From Novosphingobium sp. CF614 (GTDB lineage: Bacteria; Pseudomonadota; Alphaproteobacteria; Sphingomonadales; Sphingomonadaceae), in NCBI RefSeq assembly GCF_900113255.1, contig NZ_FOOR01000007.1, positions 124,001-188,000 on the forward strand: a stretch of 64,000 nucleotides of DNA, given 5' to 3'. This document shows positions 9,226 to 19,362 of this stretch, in pieces (position 1 is the first letter of the stretch; every line of letters begins with the position of its first letter). The notes below the pieces were generated by a model. That model searched no databases. It was not told the DNA's origin and worked only from the letters and a program-made list of their open reading frames with translations. A program made the position numbers and the translations under genes.

Positions 9226-9593
9226 CACAGCACCTCCGGAGCAAGCGAGATGATCTTCATGAAGCCGCGTCCGCGCAGTTCGCGCACGACCGGGCCGAAG
9301 ATGCGGGTGCCGATCGGCTCCTCGTTCTTGTTGACGAGGACAGCGGCATTGCTGTCGAAGCGGATCACGCTGCCGTCAGCGCGGCGCACGTCTTTCCTGG
9401 TGCGCACGATCACCGCGCGGTGAACGTCGCCCTTCTTGACGCGAGCGCGGGGCTGCGCCTCCTTCACCGACACCACGATGATGTCGCCAACGCCAGCGGT
9501 ACGGCGCTTCGAGCCACCCAGCACTTTGATGCACTGGACGCGCTTGGCGCCGCTGTTGTCCGCGACGTCGAGATTGGATTGCATCTGGATCAT
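9225..9593 (-). CDS. rplN: 50S ribosomal protein L14
   Basis: 122 residues, exactly the usual length: [20 protein letters not shown] at the start and [18 protein letters not shown] near the end. First gene of the classical spc operon. It is separated from rpsQ by an 86-base gap holding two small inverted repeats. Confidence 0.97.
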   Translation of the reverse strand: MIQMQSNLDVADNSGAKRVQCIKVLGGSKRRTAGVGDIIVVSVKEAQPRARVKKGDVHRAVIVRTRKDVRRADGSVIRFDSNAAVLVNKNEEPIGTRIFGPVVRELRGRGFMKIISLAPEVL

Positions 9594-9679
9594 CGATCCG
9601 GTTCCTTCTCAACTGGCTTGCCGGAACCAGTCCGGCAGTTCCAAAAAACTTCGTCCTGAGCCCGTCGAAGGGTCAGTTC
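9594..9679. repeat. Intergenic repeat between rpsQ and rplN
   Basis: The gap holds CCGGA-ACCAG-TCCGG (9621-9635) and CTTCGTCCTGAGCCCGTCGAAG (9649-9670), whose ends CTTCG/CGAAG form a short stem. A near-identical core occurs at 58532-58552. This is the REP-like GTCCTGAGC-N-GTCGAAG family that I recognise as widespread in intergenic DNA of sphingomonads and relatives. It marks the S10/spc boundary. Confidence 0.65.
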
Positions 9680-9967
9680 CTAACCCGCCGCCTCGACGTC
9701 GAGGTTCGCTTCGAGAGCGGTGCCCTTGCCAGCCTGGAGACGGTCGAGAACCTTCCAGGTCTTGGTCTTCGAATAGGGCTTCGTTTCCTCGATACGGACA
9801 CGCTCGCCGGTGCGGAACGTGTTGTCCTCGTCGTGGGCGTGGTACTTCTTCGAACGGCGGATGATCTTCCCGTACAGCGGGTGCTTCACCTTGCGCTCGA
9901 CGAGCACGGTCACGGTCTTGTCGGTCTTGTCGGAAACCACGGTCCCGATCAGTATACGCTTGGGCAT
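9680..9967 (-). CDS. rpsQ: 30S ribosomal protein S17
   Basis: 95 residues, [19 protein letters not shown], then [20 protein letters not shown] and [18 protein letters not shown]. Primary 16S rRNA binder with an OB fold. Last gene of the S10 group, 12 bases after rpmC. Confidence 0.97.
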   Translation of the reverse strand: MPKRILIGTVVSDKTDKTVTVLVERKVKHPLYGKIIRRSKKYHAHDEDNTFRTGERVRIEETKPYSKTKTWKVLDRLQAGKGTALEANLDVEAAG

Positions 9968-9979
9968 CGTGTTTCCTCC

Positions 9980-10189
9980 TTACGCCTTCGCCACGTTCTG
10001 GCGCTCGGCCTGGAGCGTCTTGATGCGGGCGATGTCGCGACGGACTTCCTTGATGCGTGCCGGGCGCTCGAGCTGGCTCGTGGCGGCCTGGAAACGCAGG
10101 TTGAACTGCTCGCGCTTGAGATCGACGAGGTCAGCGGTCAGCTGGTCGTCGGTCTTGGCGCGCAGGTCTTCGGTCTTGCCGGCCATCAT
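9980..10189 (-). CDS. rpmC: 50S ribosomal protein L29
   Basis: 69 residues, two-helix protein at the peptide exit tunnel. [20 protein letters not shown] is the conserved core. Two adjacent ATG codons (10189 and 10186) overlap the rplP stop; either could be the start. Confidence 0.95.
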   Translation of the reverse strand: MMAGKTEDLRAKTDDQLTADLVDLKREQFNLRFQAATSQLERPARIKEVRRDIARIKTLQAERQNVAKA

Positions 10190-10620
10190 TCGCCTCCCAG
10201 GTGCGAGGTGTCGCCGAGGCGGGCAACGACCTTGGTCTTGATCGGCAGCTTCATCGCGGCGCGGCTGAACGCTTCCGCGGCGAGCGGACCGGCAACGCCG
10301 TCCAGCTCGAACAGGATGCGGCCGGGCTTGACGCGGGCAGCCCAGTATTCGACCGAACCCTTGCCCTTGCCCTGGCGGACTTCGGCGGGCTTCTTCGAAA
10401 CCGGCACGTCCGGGAAGACGCGGATCCAGAGGCGGCCCTGGCGCTTGATGTGACGCGTGATCGCGCGGCGGGCCGCTTCGATCTGGCGGGCGGTGATCCG
10501 CTCCGGCTCGAGGGCCTTGAGGCCGTAGGAGCCGAAATTCAGGTCGGTGCCACCCTTGGCATCGCCCTTGATCCGGCCCTTGAAGGCCTTGCGGAACTTG
10601 GTTTTCTTCGGTTGCAGCAT
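10186..10620 (-). CDS. rplP: 50S ribosomal protein L16
   Basis: 144 residues. [19 protein letters not shown] and [20 protein letters not shown] are conserved; [20 protein letters not shown] follows. It organises the A-site region of 23S rRNA. Its stop overlaps the rpmC start. Confidence 0.97.
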   Translation of the reverse strand: MLQPKKTKFRKAFKGRIKGDAKGGTDLNFGSYGLKALEPERITARQIEAARRAITRHIKRQGRLWIRVFPDVPVSKKPAEVRQGKGKGSVEYWAARVKPGRILFELDGVAGPLAAEAFSRAAMKLPIKTKVVARLGDTSHLGGE

Positions 10621-10642
10621 GGTGCTTACTCTATCCTAAGCC

Positions 10643-11338
10643 TCAGCGCGCCGGACGGACGCCGGAGGTTTGAGCCTCCATCATCAGCCGGTCTTGCGCC
10701 ATCGGGTCATGGCCCAGGATCTCTCCCTTGAAGACCCAGACCTTGATGCCGATGATACCGTAGGCGGTCAGCGCCTCGGCCTCGGCATAGTCGATGTTCG
10801 CGCGCAGCGTGTGCAGCGGCACGCGCCCTTCGCGGTACTGCTCGACGCGCGCGATTTCCGCGCCGCCCAGACGACCGCCGCACATGATCTTGACGCCTTC
10901 GGCGCCCAGACGCATCGCGGACTGCATCGCGCGCTTCATCGCACGGCGGAACGCCACGCGGCGCACCAGCTGATCGGCAATGCCCTGCGCGACGAGCTTG
11001 GCGTCGATTTCCGGCTTGCGGATCTCGACGATGTTCAGCTTCACTTCGCTTCCGGTCATCGCCGAAAGCTGCTTGCGCAGCTTCTCGATGTCGGCGCCCT
11101 TCTTGCCGATGATAACGCCGGGCCGGGCCGCGTAGATCGACACGCGGCACAGCTTGGCCGGACGCTCGATCACCACTTTCGAGATCGCCGCCTGCGGCAG
11201 GGTCTCGATGATGAACTTGCGGATCTTGAGGTCTTCCTCAAGCAGCTTGCCGTAGTCCCGGCCTTCCGCGAACCAGCGGCTGTCCCAGGTACGGTTGATC
11301 TGCAGGCGCAGACCGATCGGATTGGTTTTATGACCCAT
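10643..11338 (-). CDS. rpsC: 30S ribosomal protein S3
   Basis: 231 residues. [20 protein letters not shown] starts the protein; the KH-domain loop [15 protein letters not shown] lies near residue 80, and the C-terminal S3 domain contains [13 protein letters not shown] and [16 protein letters not shown]. It forms the mRNA entry site with S4 and S5. Confidence 0.97.
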   Translation of the reverse strand: MGHKTNPIGLRLQINRTWDSRWFAEGRDYGKLLEEDLKIRKFIIETLPQAAISKVVIERPAKLCRVSIYAARPGVIIGKKGADIEKLRKQLSAMTGSEVKLNIVEIRKPEIDAKLVAQGIADQLVRRVAFRRAMKRAMQSAMRLGAEGVKIMCGGRLGGAEIARVEQYREGRVPLHTLRANIDYAEAEALTAYGIIGIKVWVFKGEILGHDPMAQDRLMMEAQTSGVRPAR

Positions 11339-11341
11339 GGA

Positions 11342-11719
11342 TCAGGCCTCCTCGACTTCGCGAACGACGATCCGCAGCCGTGAGAAGGGCTTCAGGATCC
11401 GGGTGGACTTGCCGCGGCCACGGGCATGGAAGCGCTTCATGGTGATCGACTTGCCAACCGAAGCCTCGGCAACGACGAGCGCGTCGACGTCGAGGTTGTG
11501 GTTGTTTTCCGCATTGGCAATCGCCGAAGCGAGAATCTTGCGTGCTTCGGCCGCCATCGCCTTCTTGGAGAAGGCGAGGATGTTCATCGCTTCCTCGGCC
11601 CGCTTGCCGCGGATCAGGCCGGCGACGAGATTGAGCTTCTGCGCCGAACCACGGATCGTGGTGCCGACGGCCAGAGCCTCGTTCTCGCCTACGCGGCGGG
11701 GTGCTGCTGCCTTGCCCAT
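11342..11719 (-). CDS. rplV: 50S ribosomal protein L22
   Basis: 125 residues from the ATG at 11719 ([16 protein letters not shown]), which overlaps the rpsS stop as TAATG. The open frame continues upstream through rpsS, but only this part has L22 features: RGKRAEEAMNILAFSKK and the tunnel-lining hairpin before RGRGKSTRILKPFS. Usual L22 is about 110-125 residues. Confidence 0.96.
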   Translation of the reverse strand: MGKAAAPRRVGENEALAVGTTIRGSAQKLNLVAGLIRGKRAEEAMNILAFSKKAMAAEARKILASAIANAENNHNLDVDALVVAEASVGKSITMKRFHARGRGKSTRILKPFSRLRIVVREVEEA

Positions 11720-11997
11720 TAGCGCTTGCCCTTCTTGTCGGCGGCGTGGCCGGGGAAGCTGCGCGTGGGCGCGAACTCGCCGAGCTTGTGGCCGACCATG
11801 TCCTCGTTGACCGAGACCGGGATGAACTTCTTGCCGTTGTAGACGCTGAAGGTCAGCCCGACGAACTGCGGGAGAATGGTGGAACGACGCGACCAGGTCT
11901 TGATCGGGCCAGAGCGGTTTCCGGCATCCTGCGCAACCTCGGCCTTCTTGAGAAGGTGCAGGTCGACAAAGGGGCCTTTCCAGACGGAACGTGCCAT
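11719..11997 (-). CDS. rpsS: 30S ribosomal protein S19
   Basis: 92 residues, [20 protein letters not shown] and [19 protein letters not shown], then [20 protein letters not shown]: textbook S19. It sits at the head of the small subunit. It lies 6 bases after rplB. Confidence 0.97.
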   Translation of the reverse strand: MARSVWKGPFVDLHLLKKAEVAQDAGNRSGPIKTWSRRSTILPQFVGLTFSVYNGKKFIPVSVNEDMVGHKLGEFAPTRSFPGHAADKKGKR

Positions 11998-12003
11998 CGT
12001 GTC

Positions 12004-12840
12004 TTACCTCTTCTTCTTGGCGTGGCGCGAACGGATAATCATCTTGTCCGTCTGCTTGTTGTTGCGAGTGCGGGCGCCCTTGGTCGGCTTGCCCCACGGG
12101 GTAACCGGGTGACGGCCGCCCGAAGTGCGGCCTTCACCGCCGCCGTGCGGGTGGTCGACCGGGTTCTTGGCAACACCACGAGTCAGCGGACGACGGCCCA
12201 GCCAGCGGTTCCGGCCCGCCTTGGCGAGGGTCTGGTTGGCGTTGTCGGGGTTCGACACGGCGCCCACGGTGCCCATGCAATCGCCGCGCAGGTAGCGCTG
12301 CTCGCCCGAGTTGAGGCGAACGATGACCATGCCGCGGTCACGGCCGACGACCTGCACGTAAGTGCCGGCCGAACGGGCGATCTGGCCGCCCTTGCCGGGC
12401 TTCATCTCGACGTTGTGGCAGATCGTGCCGACCGGCATCTGCGACAGGAGCATCGCGTTGCCGGGCTTCACGTCGGTCTTTTCGCCAGCGACGACCACGT
12501 CGCCCACGGCCAGGCGCTGCGGCGCCAGGATATAGGTCAGCTCGCCATCCGTGTACTTCACCAAGGCGATGAAGGCGGTGCGGTTCGGGTCGTACTCGAT
12601 GCGCTCGACCGTGGCTTCCATATCCCACTTGCGACGCTTGAAGTCGATGAAGCGGTACTTCTGCTTGTGGCCGCCGGCGATGCCGCGCGAGGTGACATGG
12701 CCCTTGTTGTTGCGGCCGCCGGTCTTGCTCTTGCCCTCGGTCAGCGCCTTGACGGGCTTGCCCTTCCAGAGCGACGACTTGTCGACGAGGACCAGGCCGC
12801 GACGGGCAGGACTGGTCGGGTTATAGTTCTTCAGTGCCAT
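12004..12840 (-). CDS. rplB: 50S ribosomal protein L2
   Basis: 278 residues. [20 protein letters not shown] and the C-terminal [20 protein letters not shown] are the signatures; the latter carries the histidine implicated in peptidyl-transferase-centre assembly. The basic tail ends [11 protein letters not shown]. Confidence 0.98.
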   Translation of the reverse strand: MALKNYNPTSPARRGLVLVDKSSLWKGKPVKALTEGKSKTGGRNNKGHVTSRGIAGGHKQKYRFIDFKRRKWDMEATVERIEYDPNRTAFIALVKYTDGELTYILAPQRLAVGDVVVAGEKTDVKPGNAMLLSQMPVGTICHNVEMKPGKGGQIARSAGTYVQVVGRDRGMVIVRLNSGEQRYLRGDCMGTVGAVSNPDNANQTLAKAGRNRWLGRRPLTRGVAKNPVDHPHGGGEGRTSGGRHPVTPWGKPTKGARTRNNKQTDKMIIRSRHAKKKR

Positions 12841-12844
12841 CGGA

Positions 12845-13156
12845 TCAGCCCCGCACGCCTTCGGTCACGTCAATCGACTGGCCTTCGGCCAGCGTGACGA
12901 TCGCCTTCTTCACGTCGCTGCGACGGTAAGCCTTACCGCGCCAGCGCTTGGTCTTGCCCTTGCTGACCAGGGTGTTGACGCCGGTAACCTTGACGTCGAA
13001 CAGCGCCTCCACGGCGGCCTTGATCTCGGGCTTGCTCGCATCGCCGGCAACCTTGAAGACGACCGCGTTGTGCTCGGAGAGCATGGTCGACTTCTCGGTG
13101 ATGTGCGGCGAGAGGATCACGTCGTAATGACGGATGTCCACGTTGCTCTTAGCCAT
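12845..13156 (-). CDS. rplW: 50S ribosomal protein L23
   Basis: 103 residues; exit-tunnel protein that docks trigger factor and the signal recognition particle. [11 protein letters not shown] near the start and [19 protein letters not shown] in the C-terminal half are typical. Its first 8 bases overlap the rplD end. Confidence 0.96.
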   Translation of the reverse strand: MAKSNVDIRHYDVILSPHITEKSTMLSEHNAVVFKVAGDASKPEIKAAVEALFDVKVTGVNTLVSKGKTKRWRGKAYRRSDVKKAIVTLAEGQSIDVTEGVRG

Positions 13157-13775
13157 TGAAACGCGCCTCCAGCTTCTCGACAGCGGCGCGCGTCAGCACC
13201 AGCGTATCATGCTTCAGGATGTCGTAGACATTGGCGCCGATGGCGGGCAGCACGTTGACGCCGACAATGTTGCGGGCCGCGCGGGCGAAGCCCTCGTTGA
13301 CCTGCTCACCATCCACGACGAGCACCTTCCGGCCGAAGCCCGCCTTGGCGAGCTGGCCGGCCAGCGCCTTGGTCTTGCCGTCGGCGACGTCCAGCGAGTC
13401 GACGACGACGAGACCGCCCTGGGCCTTGGAAGACAGCGCCATCTTGAGACCGAGCGCGCGAATCTTCTTGTTCAGCGAAACGTTGAACTCGCGGCGACGC
13501 GCACCGTGAGCCTTGCCGCCGCCGATGAAGACGGGCGCGGCACGGTCGCCGTGACGGGCGGTGCCGCCGCCCTTCTGGCGGCCGAACTTCTTGCCGGTGC
13601 GGGCAACGTCGGAACGCTCGCGCGTGGCGCGGGCGATGCCGCGACGGCTTTCAAGCTGCCAGGTGACGACACGGTGCAGAATGTCCGCACGCGGCTCGAG
13701 GCCGAATACGTCATCGGACAATTCGATGTCGCCGGCGGCGACCGAACCGTCGAGGTTGAGGACTTGGACCTTCAC
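13149..13775 (-). CDS. rplD: 50S ribosomal protein L4
   Basis: 208 residues. The tunnel-lining loop is seen in [19 protein letters not shown] and [15 protein letters not shown]. In E. coli L4 also represses its own operon by attenuation in the leader; an attenuator-like hairpin exists here just before rpsJ (15129-15176). Confidence 0.96.
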   Translation of the reverse strand: MKVQVLNLDGSVAAGDIELSDDVFGLEPRADILHRVVTWQLESRRGIARATRERSDVARTGKKFGRQKGGGTARHGDRAAPVFIGGGKAHGARRREFNVSLNKKIRALGLKMALSSKAQGGLVVVDSLDVADGKTKALAGQLAKAGFGRKVLVVDGEQVNEGFARAARNIVGVNVLPAIGANVYDILKHDTLVLTRAAVEKLEARFNG

Positions 13776-13778
13776 GAT

Positions 13779-14537
13779 TTAGCCCTCCTGGCCTTCGGTC
13801 GCTTCCGGCGCCGCGGTCTCTTCCGCAGGCGTATCGGCAACAACCGGTTCGTTGGTGTTCGCGGCCTGCTTCAGGCCGGCGGGATACGGAGCCTCGGCGT
13901 GACGGGCCACCTTGACGGCGTCCGAAACGGTGAGCCAGGCGTTCTTCGAGCCCGGGACCGAACCCTTGACGAAGATCAGGCCGCGCTCATCGTCCACCCG
14001 GACGATCTCGAGGTTCTGCTGGGTGCGCTGACGGTCGCCCATGTGGCCGGCCATCTTCTTGTTCTTGAAGACCTTGCCGGGATCCTGGCGGTTGCCGGTC
14101 GAACCGTGGGCACGGTGAGAGATCGACACGCCGTGGGTGGCGCGCATGCCCCCGAAGCCCCAGCGCCGCATGGCGCCCTGGAAGCCCTTGCCCTGGGTGT
14201 GGCCGGCAACATCCACCAGCTGGCCCGGCACGAAGTGCGAGGCGGCAATGGTGGCACCGACGTCGAGCAGCGCGTCGTCGGCGACGCGGAATTCGGCGAC
14301 ACGGGCCTTGAGCGGCACTTCAGCCTTGGCGAAGTGTTCGCGCTGCGGCTTGGCGACATTCTTCTGCTTGGCTTCGCCGGCACCGAGCTGGACCGCGACG
14401 TAGCCGTCACGTTCCTCGGTGCGGACCGAAACCACCTGGCAATCTTCCAGCGCCAGGACGGTGACGGGCACGTGCCGACCGTCCTCCTGGAACAGGCGGG
14501 TCATCCCGACTTTCTTGGCGATCACGCCGGTACGCAT
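13779..14537 (-). CDS. rplC: 50S ribosomal protein L3
   Basis: 252 residues against about 210 in E. coli. [20 protein letters not shown] and [20 protein letters not shown] identify L3. The extra length is a C-terminal alanine/glutamate-rich tail of about 30 residues ([18 protein letters not shown]) that is probably disordered. A 251-base gap with a dyad repeat separates it from rpsJ. Confidence 0.96.
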   Translation of the reverse strand: MRTGVIAKKVGMTRLFQEDGRHVPVTVLALEDCQVVSVRTEERDGYVAVQLGAGEAKQKNVAKPQREHFAKAEVPLKARVAEFRVADDALLDVGATIAASHFVPGQLVDVAGHTQGKGFQGAMRRWGFGGMRATHGVSISHRAHGSTGNRQDPGKVFKNKKMAGHMGDRQRTQQNLEIVRVDDERGLIFVKGSVPGSKNAWLTVSDAVKVARHAEAPYPAGLKQAANTNEPVVADTPAEETAAPEATEGQEG

Positions 14538-14788
14538 GACCTTACTCCTTCAACAGAGGCCTGCACGGGACCATCCCGACAGGCGTGTCCAACCCAAATT
14601 GTGATGCGAGCCCCGTCCGGGCTGGGTGCTTCCCGATTGCGCGAAAAGCGCTGGTGGGAAGCGAGACGGGGGACGCATGCCTGAGGCGTGCGCCCCAGAG
14701 GTATCCCATGTCAGATGTCGGAAATCAGCGATCAGACATCAGGAAATATGCATTTCCGATATCCGACTTCCGACATCCGATTGCTCGC
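14538..14788. repeat. rpsJ-rplC gap with large imperfect inverted repeat
   Basis: Contains arms GATGTCGGAAATC (14714-14726) and GATATCCGACTTCCGACATC (14758-14777); the reverse complement of the right arm matches the left at most positions, with a further near-palindrome GGAAATATGCATTTCC (14742-14757) in the middle. The AT-richer element is unlike its surroundings and looks like an inserted palindromic repeat inside a ribosomal operon. No gene is seen. Confidence 0.6.
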
Positions 14789-15100
14789 TCAGGCGAGCTT
14801 GATCTCGACGTTCACGCCGGCAGCCAGATCGAGCTTCATCAGCGCGTCGACAGTGGCGGCGTTGGGCTGCACGATGTCGAGCAGCCGCTTGTAGGTGCGA
14901 ACCTCGAATTGCTCACGCGACTTCTTGTCGATGTGCGGACCGCGGTTCACGCAGAACTTTTCAATCTTCGTCGGAAGCGGAATGGGGCCCCGAATCAGCG
15001 CGCCGGTGCGGCGGGCGGTGTCGGCGATCTCGCCAGTGGCCTGGTCGAGTACGCGATGGTCAAACGCCTTGAGGCGAATGCGAATGTTCTGAGCTTCCAT
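14789..15100 (-). CDS. rpsJ: 30S ribosomal protein S10
   Basis: 103 residues from the ATG at 15100 ([20 protein letters not shown]); an in-frame TTG at 15106 would add two residues. [20 protein letters not shown] is the conserved loop. First gene of the S10 operon; S10 is also NusE, a partner of NusB in antitermination. Confidence 0.96.
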   Translation of the reverse strand: MEAQNIRIRLKAFDHRVLDQATGEIADTARRTGALIRGPIPLPTKIEKFCVNRGPHIDKKSREQFEVRTYKRLLDIVQPNAATVDALMKLDLAAGVNVEIKLA

Positions 15101-15128
15101 GTCCAACTACCGATGAGAAAGAGCGTTC

Positions 15129-15176
15129 AAAAAAAGCAATCGCCCCATGCTCTCCATTAACCGGGAGAACGGGGCG
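15129..15176 (-). terminator. Terminator or leader attenuator between tuf and rpsJ
   Basis: On the minus strand CGCCCC (15176-15171) pairs with GGGGCG (15146-15141), with an inner TCTCC/GGAGA stem, followed by ATTGC and seven T residues (15129-15135). It ends only 28 bases before the rpsJ ATG, leaving little space for a separate promoter downstream. It may terminate str transcripts, or act as an attenuator in the S10 leader. A second perfect stem CCGCGAGG/CCTCGCGG (15194-15222) lies between it and the tuf stop. Confidence 0.75.
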
Positions 15177-15235
15177 ACCAACTCGAAACCTGCCCGCGAG
15201 GAAGAGCGAATCTCCCTCGCGGTGCGCGGCCTATA

Positions 15236-16426
15236 TTACTTCGTGATCTTGCTGACAACCCCCGAACCAACGGTACGTCCGCCTTCGCGAATGGCGAAGC
15301 GCAGACCGTCATCCATGGCGATCGGCGCGATCAGCTTGACACCGATGGTGACGTTGTCGCCCGGCATGACCATCTCGGTGCCCTCGGGAAGGACGACCTC
15401 ACCGGTCACGTCAGTGGTGCGGAAGTAGAACTGCGGGCGGTAGTTGGCGAAGAACGGCGTGTGACGGCCACCTTCGTCCTTCGACAGCACGTAGACTTCC
15501 GCGTCGAAGTCGGTGTGCGGCGTGACCGAACCCGGCTTGGCCAGAACCTGGCCGCGCTCCACGTCTTCACGCTTCAGGCCACGGACCAGCGCGCCGATGT
15601 TGTCGCCGGCCATGCCCTGGTCGAGCAGCTTGCGGAACATCTCGACGCCGGTGACGACGGTCTTCTGGGTGTTGCGGAGACCGATCACCTCGACTTCGTC
15701 GCCAACCTTGACGATGCCGGTCTCGACGCGGCCGGTGACGACTGTGCCGCGACCCGAGATCGAGAACACGTCCTCGACCGGCATCAGGAAGGGCTTGTCG
15801 GTCGGGCGCGGCGGCTGCGGGATGAAATCGTCCACGGCCTTCATCAGCTCGAGGATCGAGTTCTTGCCGATCTCGTCGTCACGGCCTTCAAGGGCGGCGA
15901 GAGCCGAACCCTTGACGATCGGGATGTCGTCGCCCGGGAAGTCGTAAGAAGAAAGCAGCTCGCGCACTTCGAGCTCGACGAGCTCGAGCAGCTCTTCGTC
16001 GTCGACCTGGTCGACCTTGTTCATGTACACGACCAGCTGCGGCACGCCGACCTGGCGGGCGAGCAGGATGTGCTCGCGGGTCTGCGGCATCGGGCCGTCA
16101 GCAGCGTTCACGACCAGGATGGCGCCGTCCATCTGGGCCGCGCCGGTAATCATGTTCTTCACGTAGTCAGCGTGGCCGGGGCAGTCGACGTGCGCGTAGT
16201 GGCGGGCTTCGGTCTCGTACTCGACGTGGGCGGTCGAGATGGTGATGCCGCGCTCGCGCTCTTCGGGCGCCTTGTCGATGTTGGCGAAGTCGACCGCTTC
16301 ACCGCCGAACGTCTCGGCCATGACCTTGGTGATGGCAGCCGTCAGGGTGGTCTTGCCGTGGTCGACGTGACCGATGGTGCCGATGTTGCAGTGCGGCTTG
16401 TTCCGCTCGAATTTTGCCTTCGCCAT
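15236..16426 (-). CDS. tuf: Elongation factor Tu
   Basis: 396 residues, GTPase delivering aminoacyl-tRNA. G1 GHVDHGKT, G3 DCPGHADY and G4 NKVD are intact; [13 protein letters not shown] lies in domain 2 and [21 protein letters not shown] in domain 3. Follows fusA with a 92-base gap that contains a perfect 9-base inverted repeat. Only one copy lies in this window. Confidence 0.98.
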   Translation of the reverse strand: MAKAKFERNKPHCNIGTIGHVDHGKTTLTAAITKVMAETFGGEAVDFANIDKAPEERERGITISTAHVEYETEARHYAHVDCPGHADYVKNMITGAAQMDGAILVVNAADGPMPQTREHILLARQVGVPQLVVYMNKVDQVDDEELLELVELEVRELLSSYDFPGDDIPIVKGSALAALEGRDDEIGKNSILELMKAVDDFIPQPPRPTDKPFLMPVEDVFSISGRGTVVTGRVETGIVKVGDEVEVIGLRNTQKTVVTGVEMFRKLLDQGMAGDNIGALVRGLKREDVERGQVLAKPGSVTPHTDFDAEVYVLSKDEGGRHTPFFANYRPQFYFRTTDVTGEVVLPEGTEMVMPGDNVTIGVKLIAPIAMDDGLRFAIREGGRTVGSGVVSKITK

Positions 16427-16471
16427 CTTTCAAACCTTCTTTCGTCTTGATCTTGAGTCTGCGGATAGTGT

Positions 16472-16499
16472 GGCGGCGCCCGCTGAATCAGGCGCCGCC
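16472..16499. repeat. Perfect inverted repeat between fusA and tuf
   Basis: GGCGGCGCC (16472-16480) and GGCGCCGCC (16491-16499) form a perfect 9-base stem with a 10-base loop. No T run follows on the minus strand, so it is not a classical terminator; it could stabilise or process the fusA-tuf message. Confidence 0.6.
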
Positions 16500-16518
16500 C
16501 CTAGAACCATTCTTGCCC

Positions 16519-18591
16519 TCAGGCAAGCTTCTCCTTCACTTCGGCCGCGACGTTCGCCGGAACCTCATCGTAGTGGGAGAAGAACATCGAGTAGTTGGCA
16601 CGGCCCTGTGTGAACGAGCGCAGCTGGTTCACGTAGCCGAACATGTTCGCCAGCGGCACCATGGCCTCCACGACCTGGGCATTGCCCCGGCTGTCGGTGC
16701 CCTGGATCTGGCCGCGGCGGCTGTTCATGTCGCCGATGACGTCACCCATGAACTCTTCCGGTGTGACGACCTCGACCTTCATGATCGGTTCGAGCAGCTT
16801 GATGCCGGCCTTCTGGGCGACTTCGCGCATCGCGCCGCGACCGGCGATTTCGAACGCCAGGGCGGACGAGTCGACGTCGTGGTACGAACCGTCATAGAGC
16901 AGGATCTCGAAGTCGATGATCGGGAAGCCGACCAGCGAGCCCGAGGCCGCGGTTTCGCGCATGCCCTTCTCAATCGCGGGGATGTATTCCTTCGGAATAT
17001 TGCCGCCCTTGATCTCATCCTTGAAGATGATGCCCGAGCCACGCTCGCCCGGCGCGACCTTCACCTTCACGCGGCCGAACTGGCCGGTGCCGCCCGACTG
17101 CTTCTTGTGGGTGTAGTCGATGTCGACCGGCTTCGCGAGGTATTCGCGATAGGCCACCTGCGGCGCGCCGACATTGGCCTCGACCTTGAACTCGCGGCGC
17201 ATGCGATCGACGATGATGTCGAGGTGAAGCTCGCCCATACCCTTGATGATGGTCTGACCGGATTCGTGATCGGTGCTGACGCGGAACGAAGGGTCCTCCG
17301 CCGAGAGACGGTTGAGCGCGACGCCCATCTTCTCCTGGTCGGCCTTGGTCTTGGGCTCCACCGAGAGTTCGATGACCGGCTCGGGGAATTCCATCCGCTC
17401 GAGCACGATCGGCGCGCGTTCGGCGCAGAGCGTATCGCCCGTGGTGGTTTCCTTCATGCCGGCCAGCGCGACGATGTCGCCCGCGAAGGCTTCGTCGATG
17501 TCCTTGCGGTCGTTGGCATGCATCTCGAGGATGCGGCCGACCTTTTCCTTCTTCTGCTTCACCGAGTTCAGGTAAGTGCCCTTCGACAGCGTGCCCGAAT
17601 AGATGCGGATGAAGGTGAGCGAGCCGACGAAGGGATCGTTCATGACCTTGAACGCGAGCGCGCTGAACGGCGCCTCGTCCGAAGGCGGACGGCTGTCCTT
17701 CTCGTCGCTGTCGACCTTGACGCCCTGGACGTCCTCGATGTCGAGCGGCGAGGGCAGATAGTCGACGACGGCGTCGAGCAGCGGCTGCACGCCCTTGTTC
17801 TTGAACGCCGAGCCGCAGACCACCGGAACGAACGCGTGGCCCAGCGTACCCTTGCGGATCAGCGCCTTGAGCGTCGCCACGTCGGGCTCGTTGCCTTCGA
17901 GATAGGCTTCCATCGCGTCGTCGTCCTGCTCGACGGCGAGTTCGATGAGCTTCAGGCGATATTCGGCCGCTTCGTCAACCATGTCGGCCGGGACTTCTTC
18001 GTAGAAGAACTCGGCGCCCAGCGATTCGTCCTTCCAGATGATCGCGCGGTTCTCGACGAGGTCCACGAGACCCTTGAGGTCGGATTCGATGCCGATGGGC
18101 AGGTAGAGCACCGCCGGCGTCGCGCCGAGGCGGTCGATGATCGACTGCACGCAGTATTTGAAGTTGGCGCCGGTGCGGTCGAGCTTGTTGATGAAGCACA
18201 TGCGCGGCACGCCGTACTTGTCGGCCTGGCGCCACACGGTCTCCGACTGCGGCTCCACGCCCGCGACACCATCGAAGCAGGCCACCGCGCCGTCGAGCAC
18301 GCGCAGCGAACGCTCGACCTCGATGGTGAAGTCGACGTGACCGGGGGTGTCGATGATGTTGATGCGATGATCGCCCCAGAAGCAGGTCGTCGCGGCCGAG
18401 GTGATGGTGATGCCGCGTTCCTGCTCCTGCTCCATCCAGTCCATGGTCGCGGCGCCGTCATGCACTTCGCCGATCTTGTAGGACTTGCCGGTGTAATAGA
18501 GGATGCGCTCGGTCGTCGTGGTCTTGCCGGCGTCGATGTGCGCCATGATACCGATATTGCGGTACATCGAGAGCGGATGGCTGCGTGCCAT
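16519..18591 (-). CDS. fusA: Elongation factor G
   Basis: 690 residues, ribosomal translocase. G1 [11 protein letters not shown]3 DTPGHVDF and G4 NKLDRTG near the N-terminus; the domain II-V features include [18 protein letters not shown] and [15 protein letters not shown]. Long open frames on the opposite strand across this gene are shadows. Its position between rpsG and tuf is the standard str order. Confidence 0.98.
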   Translation of the reverse strand: MARSHPLSMYRNIGIMAHIDAGKTTTTERILYYTGKSYKIGEVHDGAATMDWMEQEQERGITITSAATTCFWGDHRINIIDTPGHVDFTIEVERSLRVLDGAVACFDGVAGVEPQSETVWRQADKYGVPRMCFINKLDRTGANFKYCVQSIIDRLGATPAVLYLPIGIESDLKGLVDLVENRAIIWKDESLGAEFFYEEVPADMVDEAAEYRLKLIELAVEQDDDAMEAYLEGNEPDVATLKALIRKGTLGHAFVPVVCGSAFKNKGVQPLLDAVVDYLPSPLDIEDVQGVKVDSDEKDSRPPSDEAPFSALAFKVMNDPFVGSLTFIRIYSGTLSKGTYLNSVKQKKEKVGRILEMHANDRKDIDEAFAGDIVALAGMKETTTGDTLCAERAPIVLERMEFPEPVIELSVEPKTKADQEKMGVALNRLSAEDPSFRVSTDHESGQTIIKGMGELHLDIIVDRMRREFKVEANVGAPQVAYREYLAKPVDIDYTHKKQSGGTGQFGRVKVKVAPGERGSGIIFKDEIKGGNIPKEYIPAIEKGMRETAASGSLVGFPIIDFEILLYDGSYHDVDSSALAFEIAGRGAMREVAQKAGIKLLEPIMKVEVVTPEEFMGDVIGDMNSRRGQIQGTDSRGNAQVVEAMVPLANMFGYVNQLRSFTQGRANYSMFFSHYDEVPANVAAEVKEKLA

Positions 18592-18711
18592 GGGTCTTTC
18601 CTTGGGGTGATTGGAGTGGGAAGCCGACCTTTAGATAGGCTTCCGCCCCATTGATTGAAAGTGTGTCGCCCGGATGACGGCAAGCCGTCCTCCAGGCGCC
18701 AAGGTGCCGAA
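18592..18711. other. rpsG-fusA intergenic region with a short dyad
   Basis: 120 bases. An inverted repeat GGAAGCC/GGCTTCC (within about 18619-18645) could form a small hairpin; there is no T run. No gene is visible. Confidence 0.4.
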
Positions 18712-19182
18712 TTACCAGCGATAGTGCGAGAAAGCGCGGTTCGCGTCCGCCATGCGGTGCGTGTCCTCGCGCTTCTTGACCGCATTGCCGCGATTGTTCG
18801 CGGCATCGAGCAGCTCACCCGAAAGGCGCGCCGACATGGTGGTCTCGGGCCGGTTGCGCGCGGCCGTGATAAGCCAGCGGATGGCCAGCGCCTGGGCGCG
18901 CTCGGGACGGACCTCGACGGGGACCTGGTAGGTCGCGCCGCCGACGCGCCGCGAGCGAACCTCGATCTGCGGCTTCACATTGTTGAGCGCATCGTGGAAC
19001 AGCTGGACCGGATCGGCCTTGGCGCGCGTTTCCATGGTGTCGAGCGCACCGTAGACGATGCTTTCGGCAACCGACTTCTTGCCGTCGAGCATGAGGTTGT
19101 TCATGAACTTCGACAGGGTCTGATCTCCAAACTTCGGGTCCGGCAGAATTTCCCGCTTCTCGGGACGACGACGACGTGACAT
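18712..19182 (-). CDS. rpsG: 30S ribosomal protein S7
   Basis: 156 residues, [20 protein letters not shown] at the start, [19 protein letters not shown] and [20 protein letters not shown] in the body: standard S7, nucleator of 30S head assembly and, in E. coli, translational repressor of the str operon. Separated from rpsL by 180 bases. Confidence 0.97.
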   Translation of the reverse strand: MSRRRRPEKREILPDPKFGDQTLSKFMNNLMLDGKKSVAESIVYGALDTMETRAKADPVQLFHDALNNVKPQIEVRSRRVGGATYQVPVEVRPERAQALAIRWLITAARNRPETTMSARLSGELLDAANNRGNAVKKREDTHRMADANRAFSHYRW

Positions 19183-19362
19183 CGCTTGTGTTTCCTTGTG
19201 CTTCCGTCCTTACCCCTGCCCTCGCCCTGAACTCGTTTCAGGATCAATCGGGCATTCGGGGCGGACCTCAGTAAATCAAATCGACCTCTGGGCCTGGGGC
19301 GGGTGCATCCTGGACAGGATCACTCGTGGCGATCCCTTCAGGACGATCCGTCCCCGGACGGG
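19183..19362. repeat. rpsL-rpsG gap with a short palindromic repeat
   Basis: The segment CCTGAACTCGTTTCAGG (19226-19242) is a small hairpin whose flanks read TGAACTCGTTTCAGGATC, a sequence I recognise as a recurrent intergenic repeat in sphingomonads. The rest of the 180-base gap shows no gene. Confidence 0.5.

Noticed and set aside
11342-12097. L22 open frame extending far upstream as a 251-residue protein
   Set aside because: The extra part overlaps rpsS out of frame; the ATG at 11719 gives a normal L22 with TAATG coupling.
16414-18654. Long plus-strand open frame (746 codons) across fusA
   Set aside because: It is antisense to elongation factor G, whose GTPase motifs are intact on the minus strand; the reverse frame is a product of high GC and lacks recognisable domains.
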